A stretch of 64,000 nucleotides of DNA from Tyto alba (Eukaryota > Chordata > Aves > Strigiformes > Tytonidae), in assembly GCF_018691265.1 (NCBI RefSeq), contig NW_024881323.1:1-64000 (forward strand). The letters are read 5' to 3'. This document shows, in pieces, positions 57,801 to 64,000 of the stretch. Position 1 is the first letter of the stretch, and each line of letters starts with the position of its first letter. Under the pieces are notes generated by a model. The model was given only the letters and a program-made list of their open reading frames with translations. It did no database searches and was not told the origin of the DNA. The translations under genes were made by a program, and so were the position numbers.

Positions 57801-59515
57801 GATGGAAGATGAAAATATGGAGGAGGGAAGATATGCAGAGAGGGAAGAGTACGGAAGCCATCTTGCTGCAGAGAATGAGAAGAGAACCACGGCATCCTAC
57901 AGCCCTTTCTACCCACTGCTGTGGTGGAAAAGCCGGCACGTTGAGAAGAGGGAGAGCACAGGAGGGCAGGTTCCGGAGGGCAAGGAGGAAGGCAGGCCTA
58001 CCCTGAATGAGAAGAGCCTTTTCCCTGAATATGATGACTACGACTGGTGGGAGAAAAAGCAAATCCTAAGTGTTCTGAACCGTGGACACACCGAGAAGAG
58101 GAATGTTGGCAAAATGAACAGATACGATATGAAGAGGCAATACAACAAGATGGATCAGCTCGCACAACTCCTGAATTACAGGAAGAAATCGGCCGAATTC
58201 CCAGAGTTGTACAATTCTGGAGAAGACATGAAAAAACGTCACATAATCAGGAATGACAGAAGGAGCCTGAGCCAGAGGCCACTGACAGAAGAGGAGGTAT
58301 GTGTACAGGTGTTTCTCTGAAAAGCTGGGGGAAGCTGACTTTACACCTACATTTCTAAATCCAGTCCCAGGGCAGCCGGTAAACTCTGCGTGGAAAAACA
58401 CAAGATTCACACAGAGAGCCAGATCTTTAGCATTTTTAAAAATCTGCTTCCTTTGAATGAATTCAGTGGTACCTTGTAAAGTAAAGACAACGTGCGTCCT
58501 CGTTAGCTTCTGTCTGCTGCAGGATGGGAAGAGAAAGGAGATTTTCTTCCTCTTTGGGCCCTACCTCTCCCTCTAGGGTCTTACAGACTAATAACACAAA
58601 GACGTGCCTCGCAGCAGGAGTGGAGAGGCAATTAGCAAGCACCACTTGGTCGGTCAGGTTGTTTCAAACGTACGGTTGAAAATTAAGTTGGACATTTGAG
58701 TGAAATTCAGCTGGCCGTTACCAGCCGTAACTGTAGAGTAGAACCTGGCTTGCATTTGTAAGCCTGATTCGTGCTTGTAGTTTCCACCTACGTGAATCCT
58801 TTTCTTGGTGGACATCCTGTTCTGCTTCCGTGTCCGGGAAAACGGAGTCTGGACGAGGCAGCTGGTTGCTCCTTACGTATGTCACTGTAGCTGTTGCACC
58901 GAGCTGGGCTGGGAGCAGCGGAGGCTTAATGCTAATTTATAGAGAGGTTAAACGCCGTTAGGAAGTCATCATAATAAACAAGAATTGGCTGCATAACTTT
59001 TTTTCCCCCCTCCTCCAGCATCTGCTAAGGTGGAGGTGGTGTTCTCGCTGCACACTGCTCGCTGTGTGTTGTGAGCCAGGACCGCTGTGATCGTAGGGTT
59101 GTAGCCTCTCAGGGTCTCCTTCACCTTGGGCAGAAGTGACTGCGCGCGGCAGCGGGAGGTCACTGCTACCTAACGGTGCTTTGAAGCTAAAAAAGACCAA
59201 ACTGTAATTAGGGCCCGCTCGCAGCATTTACTTTCCCCAGCCCTAATTGGGTTGAAAGCAGGAAATTGTACAAATCTCCAAAGTGTGTGCTCCTGCCCCC
59301 AGCAATCCGCCCAGGGACCAGTCAGTAGCAGGAGACCTCTGCCTCAGGAGCGGTCTTTGCCTCTCATTTTCATGGAACAAAACATTTGCCAACCTTATTT
59401 GATGTGTAAAATGCTCTTTATGTTTTCGCAGGAAAAAGAACTGGAAAACCTGGCTGCTATGGATTTGGAGTTGCAGAAAATAGCTGAGAAGTTTAATGAC
59501 AACAGGAGAGGCTGA
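48819..59515 (+). CDS. CHGB: chromogranin B (secretogranin-1), copy B, complete five-exon gene
   Basis: Exons are 48819-48867, 53433-53476, 54776-54869, 56558-58296 and 59432-59515. All splice sites are intact and the joined frame is 669 codons plus TGA. The exon 4 translation is identical to copy A, and the small exons show the same motifs (signal peptide, Cys35-Cys56 loop, secretolytin end). If this is a true second locus, the bird has two expressed-looking CHGB genes. If it is the other haplotype placed in tandem, there is one gene. Nothing in the coding sequence separates these: there is no decay, no premature stop and no accelerated change. The 5' flank differs from copy A beyond 47259, because the 3.1-kb block and everything left of 47065 are replaced by retroviral sequence. 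Confidence 0.95.
49099..49106 (+). promoter_or_regulatory. CHGB: perfect palindromic CRE in CHGB intron 1, copy B
   Basis: TGACGTCA, the equivalent of the copy A site at 24261-24268; the surrounding CpG-rich sequence is unchanged. Confidence 0.55.
52211..52716 (-). repeat. CR1 LINE 3'-end fragment in CHGB intron 1, copy B
   Basis: The same insertion as 27372-27878, with one C fewer near 52313. Shared position and shared truncation show common descent of the two copies. Confidence 0.92.
53433..53476 (+). CDS. CHGB: CHGB exon 2, copy B
   Basis: Same 44-nt exon, acceptor and GTGAGT donor as copy A; completes Gly17 and encodes [14 protein letters not shown]. Confidence 0.92.
54776..54869 (+). 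CDS. CHGB: CHGB exon 3 (disulfide loop), copy B
   Basis: Same 94-nt exon as copy A with both loop cysteines and a GTAAGT donor. Confidence 0.94.
56558..58296 (+). CDS. CHGB: CHGB exon 4, the large granin exon, copy B
   Basis: 1,739 nt with the same translation as copy A, including the 7-Glu run and all conserved C-terminal blocks. The absence of any indel in a purine-rich, repeat-prone exon means the two copies separated very recently. Confidence 0.96.
59432..59515 (+). CDS. CHGB: CHGB exon 5, C-terminal peptide, copy B
   Basis: Same as copy A, ending [13 protein letters not shown] and TGA. Confidence 0.94.
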   Translation, partial: EKELENLAAMDLELQKIAEKFNDNRRG

Positions 59516-59817
59516 AGTTGATCTGCTTTGGCGTTTCAAAGCTAGGTGTAGCCGTACTCCCAATGCCTGTATTTTGTGGTAAATTCACTGCCACTGGATT
59601 GTTGTTTGCCCGAAAAACAGGAAATTCTACTTACTGTCCACTATAGTGTAGTGATCTAGACAGCTGAAGATGTCTTTAATTTGCTGTTATGCTATTGGGA
59701 TCTGAATAGCATGAATTTTGGTATTATAACCTTTCACGCAAGGCAGATATTTTTAATATGCTTGTGAAAATAATTGTGTTTGTGTTCTTCAGAAATACAT
59801 TTGCCTGAGTTTGAAAT

Positions 59818-59823
59818 AATAAA
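59818..59823 (+). terminator. CHGB: CHGB polyadenylation signal, copy B
   Basis: AATAAA 303 nt after the stop, the same as in copy A. Confidence 0.75.
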
Positions 59824-59843
59824 AACCGTTGATCTTGGACCAA

Positions 59844-62800
59844 ACTTTCTCCTTGCTTATCTGAGTGACTGGCTTATTGCCAAGTAAGCTGTATCAGGTG
59901 GATGGACTGTGGACAAAATGTTCACCTGCGGTTCATCGGTATTTTTTAAGTTACGAGGAGCCTATCTGTGCCTTTGATTTGGCAGTTAGCAGGAGCCTGG
60001 CTGGTAAGAAGGAATGCCAGTTAGTTTGCTCCGGTAACCCAGAAACACCCTGTGAATGATTTAGTTCTGGAAACGAGTCCTTAAAGAAGCAAAGAGCTTG
60101 CAACACCGAATGGACGCTTCATTTGGAAACCACGCGGCGCTTCAGAAGCAGTGCGTTACGCGGTGGATTGGTTTTGCCAATTAATTTAGTCTGAGTAAGT
60201 CTCAGTCCCATTGAATTTAATCGCCGAGCGGCCGTTCCTTGCTAAGGTGTTTTGTGCTTACTGCAGGCGGGCAGGCGGTGGTGAGCGCCGCTGCGGAGCC
60301 TGCGCCGCACCGGCGTGCTGCTCACCTTGCACGAGGAGTTTCTCGGCGGGCGCGGGGCAGGACGGGCTCCGGGTCACAAACCGTACGATGCCCTACGTCA
60401 GCGGTGTGTGGGAGGAGCCCCTGGGTAATTTTACCACACTACGAAGCAGTGAAAGGAATGCTCCTGTCATTGGTTTCAACTACTGCCGGTATCTGGGGTT
60501 CAGTTGAACTGAACTGAGCCAAACGTGGTTTTTACAGACTGTTTTACTGCTGTGACAGTGTCTTCGGTTACTCGTGTCAACACCACGCAAAGAGGCGCTG
60601 TACAAAATTCAGCTGAAGCACGTTACCAGTAAATGTGCAGCATCTGTCATCTCAGCCGAACCCATTTAATCCACAGACGTACTCTCCAGTTAAGGCAGTA
60701 AAATATTCGGTGCGCTACTGATCCCCGCACTGTGTGAGCACGTCTGGGGCTCGGGCTGTCGGGAGAACCTCTCAAATGTTTCATCTTGTTCAGTTCAGGT
60801 ACGCGAAGGTCGAATCCTGGCTCAAAGAAGTTGACAGAATTTTTACTTCAGTAGGACCATGGTTTCGCCAGGCTTCTCCAGCAACAGTGAGGAAAGTGAG
60901 AGTGTCCCAGCTGCAGAAATACTTTGCTGCCTTCAAATTCTGAGACTCTCCCTTTTAAAATTTACAATGCCATACAAGAAGTATTGCAGCACAGTACGTT
61001 CTTCCCCCAGCCTGCGTGAGGGAAAGCCCATCTGTGAGTCTGTAAATACCTAGAAGCAAAAAGCTTTAGTTGCAGCACAGGAAACTTCCTAAATTGCTCA
61101 AAAATGCAAATCAAGTAATAGTATATATATTTTTTGTTGTTGTTTTTAAAGCTACACTTATGCAAACACACAGTCACGAATCAGCAATGCTTTGCTTAAA
61201 ACCCTGTCCCCTGAAAGACTTTAAAAAATCAAATAGCATTCAGCAGCTTCCCAGAGCTTTGTGACAGCCCTTTCGGCTGCCGCCCTCCTGCGCGCGGCTC
61301 TGCGGGGCTGACGCCACGAGCACCGAGCGCCGAGCTGCTGTTTTGACTGCTCCTGCCTCTGCCATTTTTAGCTACACATTTGCATTACGTCTGTTCCAAG
61401 AATTTTTTTTTTTTTTTTTAAATCAGCCCTCCACTACAATTTACATTAATTTGCATTAGTTAAAGGCAAATTGCATGCTTCTGGCATTGAAGCTAGGTGG
61501 TACGGCTTACACCGACTATTGGTATGTGACGATGCGTAACCTTGTTCCAAGCAATCAAATGAAGCAGAAATTGGGGTTTTGGCTTCTGAAAAAGCCTTGT
61601 CTTGCTTCTGACTCGTGCACCCCAGCGCAATGGTAAAATCTTTTTAGTAAAGCTAAAAGACTTTACTAAAAGACAGGAACGGAAAGCTTGGCAACTAGTT
61701 CTTTCTTCTTCTCTGCTATTTTTATCCTGCTTACGGAGTGAAGGCAGGTGGATGTTCTCTCTGTGACCGAAGCGAGGTACGGAGTCTCCTCGGGCGCTGC
61801 CATGTCTCCGCTGGCCCCGGCCCTGCCGGACGGCCGCAGGCGGTTTCGGCCGTGGAGGCTCCAGCAGTTGAGAGATCGGGCGCTGCCGGAGGAAGGGCTG
61901 AAGCTCCTCTGAGGGGCGAGAAGCACTTGGCACCTCCTCCATCCCCCTCCTTGGGCAGAGAGCTCAAGCTTGGATGAGAACTTCAGGAGACACGGAGCGC
62001 ACGCATTTTTTTTTTAATTTTTTTTGTTGCCAGAAACGATGTGAAGGCAGCCAGAGTTGGGCTCTGGTGCCTGGAACCACAGCAGAGACGGTGGCGCAGC
62101 GCCGGTCGGGCGCCTGCGTGCCGGGGGCTGGCTCCTCACACCGCCCACCCGAGCCAAGTTCCTTTTCTCCACAGCGTTGACCAAAATTACACAATACCAA
62201 GTTGTCGTGTTTTATATTTGCAGAGATAAAAGCCCTTGGCCCTTCTGCCTTGAGGCTCCGGTGATGACCAGGCTCCTGAGCTACGCTTTGTGGAGACTAA
62301 ATTGAAACATCAATAATTGTAAATATTTTCCATGAATTTTTTGTTGGTTTCTTCCTATCTCCCATTGGTGCAAGCGTTACGGCACATTTCAAAACGGGGG
62401 GAGAGGATTCAGCGCCGAGAGCATTAATGCTGCTGAAATGAAGCCAGTTTGGCTTTGATCTAAAGTAGTTTTTCAGGTGTTCTGATACTGTTTATTTCTC
62501 ACAGCTGTTTTTTTTTTAGTATACAAATAAACCAGATTTTTTTTTCAGGTTACTACTTTTAGCACATTAAATATAATAAAAAGCAGGATTCAATACATAC
62601 GTTGGTTGTTTAACCAAACTTTTACTGTGTAAATTTTTACACCTTTGCAGTGCACGAGAGCCGTGTACCTCCCAGCTCCATGGCAGTGGCAGAGCCGCAC
62701 CTATGCCTGCTTTCCAGGTAAGAAAACCGAGGCAAAAGGCAGTTTTTCAGTATTGATCTCGTGGTTTACACCGATTTTTGTAATTTTCTTGCCTTGCACT

Positions 62801-64000
62801 AGCTTCCTACCCATTGCTCTAAGCCAGGCTATCTCAGAATTTCATCACGTACTGGGTGTTGGCTGCTTTCAAAGTCCCAGTTTATCCTAGTTTACCTTCA
62901 GTATCCAGGTGCAGGCATATAGTAATGGAAACCCCATCTTCCCTTCGCACCTTTTCCCTGTGAGTTCTTGAAAGAAGCTGAGAAACCCAGAATTATAAGA
63001 AAAAATAGTAACTTTGTATAAACCACACATGGCCTTTCTATTCCCTATATGTGTGATTTGCAACACTTACCCTGTATGGAAAGGCAAGGAGGGCAAAGCA
63101 TATTTTTCAGATCCACTTAACTGGGGGAATAGAGACTGTGAAACCTACAATCTCTCCATTTAGGAGTTTTTCATATAACGAGGAGAAGAAAAGAAAAGCT
63201 TTCCATAAAAATAGAAAAAAAAACCCCACCCAACCCCAACATGGGAAGTTTAGAAAAAACTGGAACAGAGGTAGACAAAAACCTGAAGGTATAGTGTATC
63301 TGTTCACTAAAAGAAATGTTCAAATCTTCTGCTGCTTCTTTCAACAAAATAGAGCCCCCGTTTTGTTCTGAGCTAATGGTTTCCTAAAAGAGCATTACTC
63401 TTATCAGTATACAGAATTTTACAGCTTTATGAAGTCTGATTACTTGATCCCAAAGCTCCAGATTCCCCCTGATGAGCAAGTTCAAGAACAGAAGCCAAGT
63501 CCTGCTGGCTCTACGGGCTCCCATCTGGGCCTAAAGCTCCCCACGGTGGGTTCCACGGGGTGCAGCCAGCAAGGGTGTTCTCCTCCTAAAGCCCCTGCTA
63601 GAACTTTTTATTTCCAAAAAGAGGGAAAAGTAAGAAGAATAAATCTCATTAGGAAAAACATCCTGCAGTTTAATCGAAATGGCAAATGCAAAATTTAAAA
63701 AAATAAAAAAGCTACACATCATGAAAGAGAAATAGTAGAATAAATATATATACATGTAGCAGTTTTCAAAATAGTCGTATCTTAAAATAAAAACATGTAA
63801 CAAGTCTCAGGAAAATGACAGACAATACTAATAGAGACATTCTGTTTAAATATTTGGTATTTTAATTTATGAACATGCACTTTCTCTTCTGGATTTCAGG
63901 AAAACATGGGTCATGCTGTAAAGTTCTGGTATTAGTATTCTCTATTGTTCTTCTGGAAAGAAAAGTGTAGCATTTTTGCAGTTCATTCCACTTCCTCACG
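59844..64000. other. CHGB downstream flank, copy B, no recognisable gene
   Basis: Matches 35006-39164. It has the same CpG-rich patches at about 60278-60383 and 61766-62166. It continues past the window end, so whether copy B also runs into a retroviral 3' end (as copy A does at 39471) cannot be seen. Confidence 0.5.

Larger units (their letters stand above)
47065..64000. repeat. duplicated segment, copy B (contains CHGB)
   Basis: Nearly identical to 19091-39164 minus the 3,097-bp block. Differences seen are A for C at 47091 (19117 in copy A), one extra G in the promoter G-run, 8 fewer 5' UTR pentamers, and one extra C near 51155. There is one fewer C in the CR1 near 52313 and two shorter poly-T runs near 61140 and 61405. 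The CHGB coding sequence gives the same protein. The segment continues to the window edge. Confidence 0.97.

Noticed and set aside
23981..59515. Treating the two CHGB genes as diverged paralogues with separate functions
   Set aside because: Exons and introns are nearly identical and the proteins are the same, so there is no evidence of functional divergence; allelic or very recent origin is enough.

Overview
The window is bird nuclear DNA. It contains 3'-end fragments of the avian CR1 LINE, a solo LTR of a family I recognise from bird genomes, and a remnant of a class I (gammaretrovirus-like) endogenous retrovirus. The conserved vertebrate order SHLD1 then CHGB is also present. The genes have introns and GT-AG splice sites. 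I cannot name the species.

Layout: (1) 1-18391 holds the last coding exon of SHLD1 (+ strand, 2816-3336), an old CR1 fragment and about 15 kb with no recognisable gene. (2) 18392-19006 is a solo LTR with a perfect 5-bp target duplication. (3) 19091-39164 is copy A of a large duplicated segment. It carries a complete five-exon chromogranin B gene (CHGB, + strand, CDS 23981-34677, 669 residues) with its CpG-rich promoter, a CR1 in intron 1, a 3' UTR and downstream flank. (4) 39471-47064 is a composite, decayed retrovirus on the minus strand. Its 5' part (LTR, tRNA-His primer site, gag, protease, start of RT) is joined to the gag, protease, RNase H, integrase, env remnant and 3' LTR-like end of a second, related element. 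(5) 47065-64000 is copy B of the segment, with a second complete CHGB gene (CDS 48819-59515) encoding the same protein. Copy B runs off the window end.

The main observation is the CHGB repeat and how it ends. Copies A and B are nearly identical, including introns. They differ by a few homopolymer indels, rare substitutions, a pentamer array in the CHGB 5' UTR (19 versus 11 units) and a 3,097-bp block (19285-22381) missing from copy B with 5-bp microhomology. Copy B begins exactly at the outer edge of the retroviral 5' LTR, and copy A has the intact sequence without an insertion at that point (19090/19091). Two explanations fit: a very recent tandem duplication with the retrovirus at its junction, or two haplotypes of one locus placed in series by the assembler, the second carrying the retrovirus and the 3.1-kb deletion. 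I consider the haplotype explanation at least as likely, because intron identity is so high and the retrovirus has no matching LTR on its far side.

Function: SHLD1 is a DNA double-strand-break repair factor (shieldin). CHGB is a granin of the regulated secretory pathway in neuroendocrine cells. They are neighbours by conserved synteny and are not known to act together. The retroviral pieces are broken: there are stops and frameshifts in gag, most of RT is missing, the integrase has lost catalytic Asp positions, and env is reduced to ends.
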